Assembly: GCF_002028455.1 (NCBI RefSeq)
Contig: NZ_MWUM01000005.1
Coordinates: 186,001-250,000, forward strand
Reading direction: 5' to 3'
Length of the DNA stretch: 64,000 nucleotides
Source of the DNA: Zoogloea sp. LCSB751
Lineage (GTDB): Bacteria > Pseudomonadota > Gammaproteobacteria > Burkholderiales > Rhodocyclaceae
This document shows, one piece after another, positions 47,251 to 55,949 of this stretch. Position 1 is the stretch's first letter, and each line of letters begins with the position of its first letter. The translations under genes were made by a program, and so were the position numbers. Under the pieces are notes generated by a model that did not search any database, was not told the origin of the DNA, and saw nothing but the letters and a program-made list of their open reading frames with translations.

Positions 47251-47419
47251 TGGTGCGCCATCTTGCCAACATCTCGGCCACCAACTGATACCCCCATTCA
47301 TCCTCGACAACGAACCAGCCCTGCACAACACAGACCCATTGTCGATAAATTTTACAAAACATGCAAAAACAAGAGAAGTCCCCGCCAAAACTCACTGATT
47401 AATAATAAAAAACAATTTC

Positions 47420-47435
47420 TGGCCTTTCTTTTGCT
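47420..47435 (+). promoter_or_regulatory. Sigma-54-type promoter of the PEP-CTERM gene
   Basis: TGGC (47420-47423) and TTGCT (47431-47435) give the invariant GG and GC exactly 12 bases apart, matching the -24/-12 consensus TGGC-N7-TTGCW. It lies about 48 bases before the ATG at 47483. A TTGT-N11-ACAA dyad at 47339-47357 lies about 80 bases upstream, where an enhancer-binding protein could sit. The surrounding 47251-47482 gap is AT-rich and has no gene. Confidence 0.7.
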
Positions 47436-47482
47436 TTTATGCGATTACTTATTCCACAACCCTATAAACGCAAGGAAACGTC

Positions 47483-48085
47483 ATGACCATCAAGAAAGCA
47501 CTGGCTACCGCCCTGGTTGCCGCCCTGTCCACCGGAGCCAACGCCGCCACCTTCCACTTCACCGGCAACCTCGCCAGCCACAACGATGTCATCACGACCG
47601 CCTTCACGGTAGGCCAGAATGCGACCAACGTGCGCGTGTGGACGGACTCCTATCTGAGCGGCACCAACTTCGACCCGATCACCGCCCTTTGGAATGCGAC
47701 GACCGGTGCGCTGATCGCCCAGAATGACGACAACCCGAACATCGCCGCGGGGCAGACGTCCTACGACTCCGGTTTCCTGCTGGCCACGCTGGCGGCCGGT
47801 GACTACTTGTTCACCGTGACCCCGTACGCAAACTTTGTCCCCAGTAACGCCAACTATTACACCGACCCCGGCTTCGCGTATGCCGCTGAGACCCCTATCC
47901 CCCTGAGTCAGTGGTGTCAGCCGTTCAGCCATTGCAACATGGGTACCAACTGGAGCGTCTGGGTCGACGGCGTCACCAGCGCCACCAACCCGCACAGCAC
48001 CGTTCCCGAACCGATCAGCATGGCCCTCGCCGGCACCGGCCTGGCCGCCCTCGCACTGAATCGCCGGTCCAAGCGCGCCGCCTGA
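47483..48085 (+). CDS. PEP-CTERM sorting-domain protein (DVUA0089-like)
   Basis: A 200-residue exported protein: a signal peptide (MTIKKALATALVAALSTGANA), a beta-rich mature part beginning TFHFTGNLASHNDVITTAFTV, and the C-terminal sorting signal VPEPISMALAGTGLAALALNRRSKR (PEP, hydrophobic helix, basic tail). Such proteins are processed by exosortase and appear at the cell surface, often in exopolysaccharide producers. The mature start is like DVUA0089-family proteins. AAGGAAA precedes the ATG. No exosortase gene is in the window. Expression probably depends on sigma-54. Confidence 0.88.
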   Translation: MTIKKALATALVAALSTGANAATFHFTGNLASHNDVITTAFTVGQNATNVRVWTDSYLSGTNFDPITALWNATTGALIAQNDDNPNIAAGQTSYDSGFLLATLAAGDYLFTVTPYANFVPSNANYYTDPGFAYAAETPIPLSQWCQPFSHCNMGTNWSVWVDGVTSATNPHSTVPEPISMALAGTGLAALALNRRSKRAA

Positions 48086-48090
48086 TCGTC

Positions 48091-48129
48091 CTGGCCTGAC
48101 TGAGGGCACTCCGCCGTCAATCAGGCCAG
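48091..48129. terminator. Inverted repeat between convergent PEP-CTERM and gabR-like genes
   Basis: Perfect nine-base arms CTGGCCTGA and TCAGGCCAG with a 21-base spacer fill the 44-base gap between the two stop codons. Position suggests a bidirectional terminator, but no T-run follows. Confidence 0.5.
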
Positions 48130-49620
48130 TCAGCCGCGCCGGGCGGCTTTTTCCAGATGGGTCTCCACCACCCGCGCCAGTTTGACTGCGGCCGGGCGGA
48201 TCAGATCGTCCGGCACGGCAGCAAAACCCAGGTTGAGCCCCGGCTCGCTGCGGCTGCGGTCCATGTAGTAGAGGGACAGCGGCCGCACCACCACCCCGTC
48301 GGCGAGCGCGTCGGCGGCCAGTGCCGCATCGTCCACCGGCGCATCGAACAGATACACCAGCTGCAGCCCGGCATGACCGCCGGAGACCCGAACACTATTG
48401 CCCAGCCGCGTCCCCAACTCGTCGAGCAGGATGTCCCGGCGCGTGCGGTAGATGCCGCGCATGCGCTTGATGTGGGCGGTGAAATGGCCTGAATCGATGA
48501 ACTCCGCCAGCGCCGCCTGATCGACCATCCGCCCCTCGCGGAACAGCTCCGCGTTGCCGATCGAGAACGCATCGACCAGATCTTCCGGCACCACCATGTA
48601 GGACAGGCGCAGGCCGGGAAACATCACCTTGCTCAGCGTGCCCACGTAGATCACCCGCTGGGTCCGCGACAGGCCGAACAGGGAGGCCAGCGGCTGGTTG
48701 TGGTAGCGCAGTTCGTTGTCGTAGTCGTCCTCGATGATCCACGCCCCGCAGCGTTCGGCCTGCTCCAGCACCTCTAGGCGCCGTTCCAGCGACAGCACCA
48801 CGCCGGTCGGATACTGGCTGGACGGCGACAGGCACATGATGCGCGGCGGCGCCTCCCAATCCTCGGGGGTCGGCGCAATACCGCCTGCGTCGAGAGGAAT
48901 CGCCCGCACGTCGAGCCCCGCCGCGCGCAGCACGTTGCGCGAGCCCCAGTAGCCCGGCTCCTCGATCCAGGCCCGGTCGCCGTGGTCGGTGAGCATCCGC
49001 GCGCACAGGTCCACCGCCTGGTGGGAACCGTTGAGGATCAGGATCTGGCGCGGCGAGCACTTCATCATCCGCGTCACGTGCAGGTACTCGGCGAGGGCCA
49101 CCTTGAGCGGGCCGTAGCCGCCGTGGGCGTACTGCAGCAGGTGTGACTGGGCCGGCTGGAAGTACTTGCTGAGCAGGCGCCGCCAGATCGCGAACGGAAA
49201 ACTCTCGGTATCCGGCACCCCCGGCATGAAGGCCCCGCGCTGGATCCGGCTGCTGCTGCTCGCCGCCGCAATCTCTCCACCGCGCCGCGACAAGCCCTCC
49301 CGCCGCGTCCCGACCAGCCGTTTGGGGGTCGGATGGCGCCCGACCCGCTGCAACGCCTCCGACACGTAGGAACCGTCGCCGATCAGGCCCTCGATATAGC
49401 CCTCGGCGAACAGCTGCTCGTAGGCCCTGAGCACCGTATTGCGGCCCATGCCCAAATCCCGGGACAGGGAGCGGGTGCCCGGCAAGCGGGTACCGGGGGG
49501 CAATTGCCCATCGAGGATGGCCTGGCGCAAGGCCAGAAAAGTGCGGATACGCAGCATCAGGCCTTCCGGCTGGCGGGTCAGGTGCTGCTGCAGCAATTCG
49601 ACGATCAGGCGGTTATCCAT
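48130..49620 (-). CDS. MocR/GabR-like PLP-dependent transcriptional regulator
   Basis: A 496-residue protein. The N-terminal 80 residues form a GntR winged helix (GTRLPGTRSLSRDLGMGRNTVLRAYEQL in two halves), and the rest is a fold-type I aminotransferase-like domain with PLP-Lys in YVGTLSKVMFPGLRLSYMV and the Asp motif EDDYDNELRYH. This is the MocR layout, of which GabR senses GABA plus PLP. It is divergent from the polyamine-type transporter and gab genes, so a GabR role is a sound inference. AAAGTGG repeats lie between the two start codons. Confidence 0.88.
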   Translation of the reverse strand: MDNRLIVELLQQHLTRQPEGLMLRIRTFLALRQAILDGQLPPGTRLPGTRSLSRDLGMGRNTVLRAYEQLFAEGYIEGLIGDGSYVSEALQRVGRHPTPKRLVGTRREGLSRRGGEIAAASSSSRIQRGAFMPGVPDTESFPFAIWRRLLSKYFQPAQSHLLQYAHGGYGPLKVALAEYLHVTRMMKCSPRQILILNGSHQAVDLCARMLTDHGDRAWIEEPGYWGSRNVLRAAGLDVRAIPLDAGGIAPTPEDWEAPPRIMCLSPSSQYPTGVVLSLERRLEVLEQAERCGAWIIEDDYDNELRYHNQPLASLFGLSRTQRVIYVGTLSKVMFPGLRLSYMVVPEDLVDAFSIGNAELFREGRMVDQAALAEFIDSGHFTAHIKRMRGIYRTRRDILLDELGTRLGNSVRVSGGHAGLQLVYLFDAPVDDAALAADALADGVVVRPLSLYYMDRSRSEPGLNLGFAAVPDDLIRPAAVKLARVVETHLEKAARRG

Positions 49621-49629
49621 GGCAGGGCA

Positions 49630-49781
49630 AAAGTGGCGTCAATCTTGCGTCAGTCAGGGGTTTCGGAGCAGCGGCCGCGCCGTTCTGCGGCGCAATACGC
49701 GCCGGCCGGCAAACGGGCCTAGCTGCCCCGAACGGAAAGGTTCCCGCAAAGTGGTTCCTTCCAATACGTAAAAAGTGGCTC
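49630..49781. promoter_or_regulatory. AAAGTGG repeats and sigma-54-like site between gabR-like gene and transporter operon
   Basis: AAAGTGG occurs three times in direct orientation: 49630-49636, 49748-49754 and 49772-49778. The last two are extended (AAAGTGGTTC/AAAGTGGCTC) and lie 24 bases apart, like the paired direct repeats bound by MocR regulators. TGGC-N7-TTGC at 49634-49648 also fits a sigma-54 -24/-12 promoter reading toward the operon. The 265-base gap holds no gene. Confidence 0.4.
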
Positions 49782-49885
49782 TCTACAGAACCGCTTCCGC
49801 ACCCTACTATGGCCTTAACGAACTCGCAACAAACGGCGCCAACCGATCCGGCCCCGCTGTGAACCGCACCCTGGAGGAATACCCA

Positions 49886-51004
49886 ATGGCCGCACAATCC
49901 GGCAGTACCGGGCAGGAAGCCCACGTCACCTTCACCCGCGTCCAGAAGACCTACGACGGTGAAACCCTCATCGTCCGCGATCTCAACCTGGAGATCCGCC
50001 GCGGCGAATTCCTCACCCTGCTCGGCCCCTCCGGCTCCGGCAAGACCACCTGCCTGATGATGCTGGCCGGCTTCGAGACGCCCACCTCCGGTGAGATCCG
50101 CGTCGGCGGCACGGTGATCAACAAGGTGCCGCCGCACCGCCGCAACATCGGCATGGTGTTCCAGAACTACGCACTGTTCCCGCACATGACCGTGGCCGAG
50201 AACCTGCGCTTCCCCCTCAGCGTGCGCAAGCTGCCGGCCGCCGACATCGACGCCAAGGTCAAGCGCGCCCTCGTCATGGTGCGCCTCGAAGCCTTCGGCA
50301 ACCGCTACCCGCAGCAGCTCTCCGGCGGCCAGCAGCAGCGCATCGCGCTGGCCCGCGCACTGGTCTTCGAACCCGAACTGGTGCTGATGGACGAGCCCCT
50401 CGGCGCCCTCGACAAGCAACTGCGCGAACACATGCAGATCGAGATCAAGCACCTCCACGACAGCCTCGGCATCACCTTCGTCTTCGTCACCCACGACCAG
50501 GGCGAAGCGCTGACCATGTCCGACCGCATCGCCGTCTTCGACCGCGGCGAGATCCAGCAGATCGACAGCGCCGAATGCCTCTACGAAGAACCGGCCAACG
50601 CCTTCGTCGCCGGCTTCATCGGCGAGAGCAACACCTTACAGGGCACCCTGCTCGAACGTAACGGCGACGCCTGTGCGATCCGCCTGCCGAGCGGCGCAGT
50701 GGTCCAGGCCCGGGCCGCCGACGTGGGCGCCGTGGGCAGCAGCGCGGTGGTCTCGGTGCGCCCCGAGCGCATCGTCCTCAACGGCGCCTCCGCCGGCTGC
50801 GAGAACCGCTTCAGCGCCAAGGTGAAGGAACTCATCTACCAAGGCGACCACGTCCGCGTGCAGCTCGACCTCGGCAACCAGTCCAGCCTGATGGTCAAGG
50901 CGCCGATCTCCCAGCTGAGCCACGAGCTGCGCCCCGAACAACCCATCGAGGTCGGCATCCCGGCCGCCCACCTGCGCGCCCTGGCCCCCACACCGAGCGC
51001 CTGA
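49886..51004 (+). CDS. ABC transporter ATP-binding protein, PotA-like
   Basis: A 372-residue ATPase of the polyamine/Fe/sulfate CUT-type group: Walker A GPSGSGKTT, Q-loop FQNYALFPH, signature LSGGQQQRIALARAL, Walker B LVLMDEPLGALD, and a TOBE domain after residue 270 (IVLNGASAGCENRF). The GGAGGAAT site before 49886 decides the start; the frame is open upstream to 49775. It energises the importer formed by the three following genes, all on the same strand with short gaps. Likely substrate: GABA or a polyamine. Confidence 0.88.
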   Translation: MAAQSGSTGQEAHVTFTRVQKTYDGETLIVRDLNLEIRRGEFLTLLGPSGSGKTTCLMMLAGFETPTSGEIRVGGTVINKVPPHRRNIGMVFQNYALFPHMTVAENLRFPLSVRKLPAADIDAKVKRALVMVRLEAFGNRYPQQLSGGQQQRIALARALVFEPELVLMDEPLGALDKQLREHMQIEIKHLHDSLGITFVFVTHDQGEALTMSDRIAVFDRGEIQQIDSAECLYEEPANAFVAGFIGESNTLQGTLLERNGDACAIRLPSGAVVQARAADVGAVGSSAVVSVRPERIVLNGASAGCENRFSAKVKELIYQGDHVRVQLDLGNQSSLMVKAPISQLSHELRPEQPIEVGIPAAHLRALAPTPSA

Positions 51005-51067
51005 CGAATCCCGCAGCACCCGTCGCCCCTCCCAGCCACGCCATCCCTATCCCGGAGAACCACCACC

Positions 51068-52102
51068 ATGCACGCCCTCAAAACCATCGCCCTCGCTGTC
51101 TGCGGCATCCTGTCCTGTAGCAGCGCCATGGCCAGCGAACTGACCCTGATCTCCTTCGGCGGCACCAACCAGAAGGCCCAGGACAAGGCCTTCTACCAGC
51201 CCTTCATGAAGACCAGCGGCAACAAGATCCTGCCCGGCGAATACAACGGCGAGCAGGCCCGCGTGAAGGCCATGGTCGAAGCCCGCAAGGTCACCTGGGA
51301 CGTGGTGGAGGTCGAATCCCCCGAGCTGGCCCGCGGCTGCGAGGAAGGCCTGTACGAGAAGCTCGACTACAGCAAGATCGGCGGCAAGGACGAGTTCATC
51401 GGCAAGGCCGTCACCGACTGTGGCATCGGCTTCTTCGTGTGGTCCACGCTGCTCGCCTACAACGCCGACAAGCTGAAGGGCGCCCCCACCAGCTGGGCCG
51501 ATTTCTGGGACCTGAAGAAATTCCCCGGCAAGCGCGGCATGCGCAAGGGCGCCAAGTTCACCCTCGAAATCGCCCTGCTCGCCGACGGCGTCAAGCCCGA
51601 CCAGGTCTACAAGCTGCTCGCCACCAAGGACGGCGTCGACCGCGCCTTCAAGAAGCTCGACCAGATCAAGGGCTCCATCCAGTGGTGGGAAGCCGGCGCC
51701 CAGCCGCCGCAGATGCTCGCCGCCGGCGACGTGGTGATGAGCTCCGCCTACAACGGCCGCATCGCCACCGCCCAGAAGGAAGGCAAGAACCTCAAGATGG
51801 TGTGGGGCGGCAACATCTATGACGTGGAGTCCTACGCCATTCCGAAGGGCGCCCCCAACCGCGACCTGGCCTACAAGTACCTGCAGTTCTCCAGCAAGGC
51901 CGAGAACCAGCAAGTCTTCTCCGGCGAAATCCCCTACGGCCCGACCAACCTGAAGGCCGCCAAGGGCATGCCGGCGCAGATCGCCGCCGAGCTGCCCACC
52001 TCGGCCGCCAACATCGCCAGCGCCCTGCCCAGCAACACCCAGTTCTGGGTCGAGCACGGCGAAGAACTGGAACAGCGCTTCAACAGCTGGGCCGCCAAGT
52101 AA
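51068..52102 (+). CDS. Periplasmic binding protein, PotD/PotF-like (GABA/polyamine)
   Basis: A 344-residue binding protein with a signal peptide (MHALKTIALAVCGILSCSSAMA). The mature part begins SELTLISFGGTNQKAQDKAF and holds WDVVEVESPELARGCEEGLYEKLDY, WWEAGAQPPQMLAAGDVVMSSAYNGR and IPKGAPNRDLAYKYLQF, matching PotD-related binding proteins. Together with gabD and gabT downstream, GABA or a GABA precursor such as putrescine is the likely ligand. The Asp/Glu residues that hold polyamines in PotD cannot be verified by eye. Confidence 0.85.
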   Translation: MHALKTIALAVCGILSCSSAMASELTLISFGGTNQKAQDKAFYQPFMKTSGNKILPGEYNGEQARVKAMVEARKVTWDVVEVESPELARGCEEGLYEKLDYSKIGGKDEFIGKAVTDCGIGFFVWSTLLAYNADKLKGAPTSWADFWDLKKFPGKRGMRKGAKFTLEIALLADGVKPDQVYKLLATKDGVDRAFKKLDQIKGSIQWWEAGAQPPQMLAAGDVVMSSAYNGRIATAQKEGKNLKMVWGGNIYDVESYAIPKGAPNRDLAYKYLQFSSKAENQQVFSGEIPYGPTNLKAAKGMPAQIAAELPTSAANIASALPSNTQFWVEHGEELEQRFNSWAAK

Positions 52103-52114
52103 ACAGACCGCCGA

Positions 52115-53497
52115 ATGACGCCCGCCATGTCCCCGAGCAGCGCCTCCCCCTCCCCTGCCCTGGATCTTGGCCGGGCGTCACCCGACCGGGCTCCGGCCCC
52201 GACGACCACCATGGATGAAGCCCCCATGACCGCCACCACCCTGACCGCTCCCGCCGCTGCCGCCCCGCCCGCCGAACGGACTCTGCCCCTCAAGACCCGC
52301 CTGCAGCGGGCCGAGCGGCGCAAGAAGCTGCTGCACCTGGCGCTGATCGCCCCCCTCGCCGTGTTCCTGCTGCTGACCTTCCTGTGGCCGATCGGCGCGC
52401 TGCTCAAGCGCAGCGTGGACAACCCCGAAGTGGTCGGCGGCCTGCCCGCCACCGCCGCCGCGCTGGCGCACTGGAACGGCCAGGGCCTGCCGCCCGCCTC
52501 GGCCCTCGCCATCTTCGTGAAGGAAATGGAAGGCGCCCGTGGCAGCACCGAACTGGCCTCCGCCGCCAAGCGCCTCAACACCGAGATGACCGGCTACCGC
52601 AGCCTGATCATGAAGACCGCCCGCAGCCTGCCGCTGCCCGACGGCAGCAACCTGCAGGAAGGCCTCGCCGCCATCGACCCGCGCTGGAGCGAAACCCGCA
52701 CCTGGCAGGTGATGGCCCGTGCCGGCCAGCCCTACACCAGCTACTACCTGCTGGCCGCCCTCGACCACGCGGTGGATGCCGACGGCGCCATCGTCGCCGC
52801 CACCGAAGACCAGGCCATCTACCTGGACGTCCTCGGCCGCACCTTCTGGATGAGCTTGGTGGTCACCCTGTGCTGCCTGGTCCTCGGCTTCCCGCTGGCC
52901 TACCTGCTCACCAGCCTGCCCACCCGCAGCAGCAACCTGCTGATGATCCTGGTACTGCTGCCCTTCTGGACTTCCATCCTGGTCCGCGTCGCCTCGTGGA
53001 TCGTGCTGCTGCAGTCCGGCGGCCTGGTCAACCAGGCCCTGCAGGCCCTCGGCCTCATCGACGAACCCCTGCAGCTGGTGTTCAACCGCCTCGGGGTGTA
53101 CATCGCCATGACCCACATCCTGCTGCCCTTCATGATCCTGCCGCTGTACTCGGTGATGAAAGGCATCTCGCCGATCTACCTGCGCGCCGCCCAGTCCCTC
53201 GGCTGCCCGCCCTTCCAGAGCTTCTGGAAGGTGTACTTCCCGCAGACCCTGCCGGGCGTGTTCGCCGGTTCCCTGCTGGTCTTCATCCTGTCGATGGGCT
53301 ACTACATCACCCCCGCCCTGCTCGGCGGCCCGCAGGAGCAGATGGCCAGCTACTTCATCGCCTTCTACACCAACGAGACGATCAACTGGGGCATGGCCGC
53401 GGCGCTCTCCACCGTGCTGCTCGGCGCCACCCTGCTGCTCTACGTCGTCTATTCCCGCTACGCCGGCCAGGGCCGCAACGCGACCAAGGCCCGCTGA
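52115..53497 (+). CDS. ABC transporter permease, PotB-like, with large N-terminal periplasmic insert
   Basis: A 460-residue inner-membrane permease. One hydrophobic segment is near residue 80 (LIAPLAVFLLLTFLWPIGALL), then about 130 hydrophilic residues, then five segments with the EAA loop (AQSLGCPPFQSFWKVYFPQTLPG). PotB is about 285 residues; the insert between the first two helices explains the extra length. Start uncertain: 52115, 52211 and 52226 are all possible and none has a strong ribosome site; the first 55 residues are Pro/Ala-rich and may not be translated. Confidence 0.82.
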   Translation: MTPAMSPSSASPSPALDLGRASPDRAPAPTTTMDEAPMTATTLTAPAAAAPPAERTLPLKTRLQRAERRKKLLHLALIAPLAVFLLLTFLWPIGALLKRSVDNPEVVGGLPATAAALAHWNGQGLPPASALAIFVKEMEGARGSTELASAAKRLNTEMTGYRSLIMKTARSLPLPDGSNLQEGLAAIDPRWSETRTWQVMARAGQPYTSYYLLAALDHAVDADGAIVAATEDQAIYLDVLGRTFWMSLVVTLCCLVLGFPLAYLLTSLPTRSSNLLMILVLLPFWTSILVRVASWIVLLQSGGLVNQALQALGLIDEPLQLVFNRLGVYIAMTHILLPFMILPLYSVMKGISPIYLRAAQSLGCPPFQSFWKVYFPQTLPGVFAGSLLVFILSMGYYITPALLGGPQEQMASYFIAFYTNETINWGMAAALSTVLLGATLLLYVVYSRYAGQGRNATKAR

Positions 53498-53509
53498 GAG
53501 GAAAAACCC

Positions 53510-54337
53510 ATGCTGCAAGCCTACGCCTCGCCCCTCGAACGGACCTGGTTCTACGCCCACCGGGTCATCGCCGGCCTGATCCTGCTGTTCCTGATCCTGC
53601 CGATCCTGGTCATCGTGCCGCTGTCCTTCAACTCGGACTCCTTCCTGATGTACCCGATGGCCGGCGCCTCCCTGCGCTGGTACGAGGAGATCATCGGCTC
53701 CGACGTGTGGCGCAACGCGCTGCTCAACAGCCTGATCGTCTCTCCGGCCGCCACGCTGCTGGCGGTGGTGCTGGGCACGCTGGCCTCCATCGGCCTGGTG
53801 CGCAGCGACTTCCCCGGCAAGGCGCTGCTCACCGCCATCCTCATCTCGCCGATGGTGGTGCCGGTGGTCATCGTCGGCGTCGCAATGTACCTGTTCTTCG
53901 CCCCACTCGGCCTGGCCGGCAGCTACACCGGGCTGATCCTCGCCCATGCCGCCCTCGGCGTACCCTTCGTCATCACCACTGTCACCGCCACGCTGCAGGG
54001 CTTCGACTACAACCTGGTGCGCGCCGCCGCCAGCCTGGGCGCCAACCCGGTGCTGACCTTCTTCCGGGTCACCCTGCCGCTGGTCGCGCCAGGCATCGTC
54101 TCCGGAGGGCTGTTCGCCTTCGCCACCTCCTTCGACGAAGTGGTGGTCACGCTCTTCCTCGCCAGCCCCGGCCAGGCCACGCTGCCGCGCCAGATGTTCG
54201 CCGGCATCCGCGAGAACATCAGCCCGGCCATCGCCGCGGTGGCGACGATCCTGATCGTGCTTTCCACCCTCATGCTGCTGACCCTCGAATGGCTCCGCCA
54301 GCGCGCCGAGAAGCTGCGCACCGGAAAGTCGCGCTGA
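53510..54337 (+). CDS. ABC transporter permease, PotC/PotI-like
   Basis: A 275-residue permease with six hydrophobic segments and the EAA loop AAASLGANPVLTFFRVTLPLVAPG. ILLFLILPILVIVPLSFNSDSF is the typical first helix of PotC/YdcV. It follows the PotB-like gene by 12 bases with GAGAGG in front. It completes the four-component importer. Confidence 0.9.
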   Translation: MLQAYASPLERTWFYAHRVIAGLILLFLILPILVIVPLSFNSDSFLMYPMAGASLRWYEEIIGSDVWRNALLNSLIVSPAATLLAVVLGTLASIGLVRSDFPGKALLTAILISPMVVPVVIVGVAMYLFFAPLGLAGSYTGLILAHAALGVPFVITTVTATLQGFDYNLVRAAASLGANPVLTFFRVTLPLVAPGIVSGGLFAFATSFDEVVVTLFLASPGQATLPRQMFAGIRENISPAIAAVATILIVLSTLMLLTLEWLRQRAEKLRTGKSR

Positions 54338-54424
54338 GAATCGCGCTGAGCATTGCGCTAAAAACCTAAACCCCTGATCCACCCCCGTTTTTTCAATCCC
54401 ACTCGTGTCGGGAGAGCCCTTCTC

Positions 54425-55894
54425 ATGCCCAAAATCTGTGATTCCACCCTTCTTCGCCATGCCGCCTTCATCAACGGCGAGTGGTGCGGGGCCGACAACG
54501 GCGCCACCAGCGAGATCCTCAACCCGGCCAGCGGCGCCAGCCTGGGCCCCGTGCCGGTGATGGGCACGGCGGAAACCCGCCGCGCCATCGATGCCGCCAA
54601 CGCCGCCCTGCCGGCCTGGCGCCGCCTGCCCGCCGCCCAGCGCGGCAAGCTGCTGCGCGTCTGGTACGAACTGCTGCTGGAAAACCAGGAAGACCTGGCC
54701 GTCATCATGACCTGCGAGCAGGGCAAGCCCCTCGCCGAAGCGCGTGGCGAAGTGGCCTACGCCGCCTCCTACCTGGAATGGTTCGCCGAGGAAGGCAAGC
54801 GGGCCTACGGCGAGACCATCCCGTCGCCCTTCCCCGACCGCCGCCTGATCGTCAGCAAGGAGCCGGTCGGCGTGTGCGCCGCCGTCACGCCGTGGAACTT
54901 CCCCGCCGCGATGATCACCCGCAAGGCCGGCGCGGCCCTCGCCGCCGGCTGCACGATGGTCCTCAAGCCGGCCCCGCAGACGCCCTACTCGGCCCTCGCG
55001 CTGGCCGTACTGGCCGAGCGCGCCGGCATCCCCAAGGGCGTCTTCAACGTGGTCACCGGCGACGTGGCCAGCTCCGCCGACATCGGTGCCGAGCTGTGCG
55101 CCAACCCCATCGTGCGCAAGCTGTCCTTCACCGGCTCCACCGCCGTCGGCGCCCGCCTGATGGCCCAGTGCGCGCCGTCGATCAAGAAGCTGTCGCTGGA
55201 ACTGGGCGGCAACGCCCCCTTCATCGTCTTCAACGACGCCGACCTGGACGCCGCCGTGCAGGGCGCCCTCTCCTCCAAGTACCGCAACGCCGGCCAGACC
55301 TGCGTGTGCGCCAACCGCCTGCTGGTGCAGGACGGCGTGTACGACGCCTTCGCCGCCAAGCTCGCCGAGGCGGTCAAGGCCCTCAAGGTCGGCGACGGCC
55401 TGGAGCCCGGCACCACCCAGGGCCCGCTGATCAACGAGGCCGCCTTGGCCAAGGTCGAGCGCCACGTCGCCGACGCGCGGGCCAAGGGTGCCACCGTCCT
55501 CACCGGCGGCCAGCGCCACGCGCTGGGCGGCAGCTTCTTCGAGCCCACCGTGCTGACCGGCGTCACCGCCGACATGGCGGTGGCCCGCGAGGAGACCTTC
55601 GGCCCAATGGCGCCGCTGTTCCGCTTCGCCACCGAAGCCGACGCCATCCGCATGGCCAACGACACCGAGTTCGGCCTCGCCTCCTATCTGTACAGCCGCG
55701 ACATCGGCCGCATCTGGCGGGTTTCCGAGGCCCTCGAGTACGGCATGGTCGGCGTCAATACCGGCCTCATCTCCACCGAGGTCGCCCCCTTCGGCGGCGT
55801 CAAGTCCTCCGGCCTCGGCCGCGAAGGCTCCAGCCACGGCCTCGATGACTACCTGGAGATCAAGTACGTGGCCCTCGGCGGCCTCGACAGCTGA
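54425..55894 (+). CDS. gabD: Succinate-semialdehyde dehydrogenase
   Basis: A 489-residue NAD(P)-dependent aldehyde dehydrogenase. Catalytic Cys is in GQTCVCANR, general base Glu in SLELGGNAPFIVF, Asn in TPWNFPAAMITRK and cofactor loop in FTGSTAVGARL. The C-terminal TEVAPFGGVKSSGLGREGSSHGLDDYLEIKY is typical of GabD and is broken here only by short variation. It oxidises succinic semialdehyde from the GabT reaction to succinate. It follows the permease by 87 bases. Confidence 0.92.
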   Translation: MPKICDSTLLRHAAFINGEWCGADNGATSEILNPASGASLGPVPVMGTAETRRAIDAANAALPAWRRLPAAQRGKLLRVWYELLLENQEDLAVIMTCEQGKPLAEARGEVAYAASYLEWFAEEGKRAYGETIPSPFPDRRLIVSKEPVGVCAAVTPWNFPAAMITRKAGAALAAGCTMVLKPAPQTPYSALALAVLAERAGIPKGVFNVVTGDVASSADIGAELCANPIVRKLSFTGSTAVGARLMAQCAPSIKKLSLELGGNAPFIVFNDADLDAAVQGALSSKYRNAGQTCVCANRLLVQDGVYDAFAAKLAEAVKALKVGDGLEPGTTQGPLINEAALAKVERHVADARAKGATVLTGGQRHALGGSFFEPTVLTGVTADMAVAREETFGPMAPLFRFATEADAIRMANDTEFGLASYLYSRDIGRIWRVSEALEYGMVGVNTGLISTEVAPFGGVKSSGLGREGSSHGLDDYLEIKYVALGGLDS

Positions 55895-55949
55895 TCCCTT
55901 CAAGCCCCTTTTCCATCAAGACATCCAGACCTTCATACGGAGAACAGCA

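Noticed and set aside
52178..55903. 1241-residue open frame on the minus strand
   Set aside because: It lies entirely antisense to the permease and gabD genes. Its Gly/Ala/Gln/His/Asp-rich composition without any domain is typical for antisense frames of GC-rich genes.
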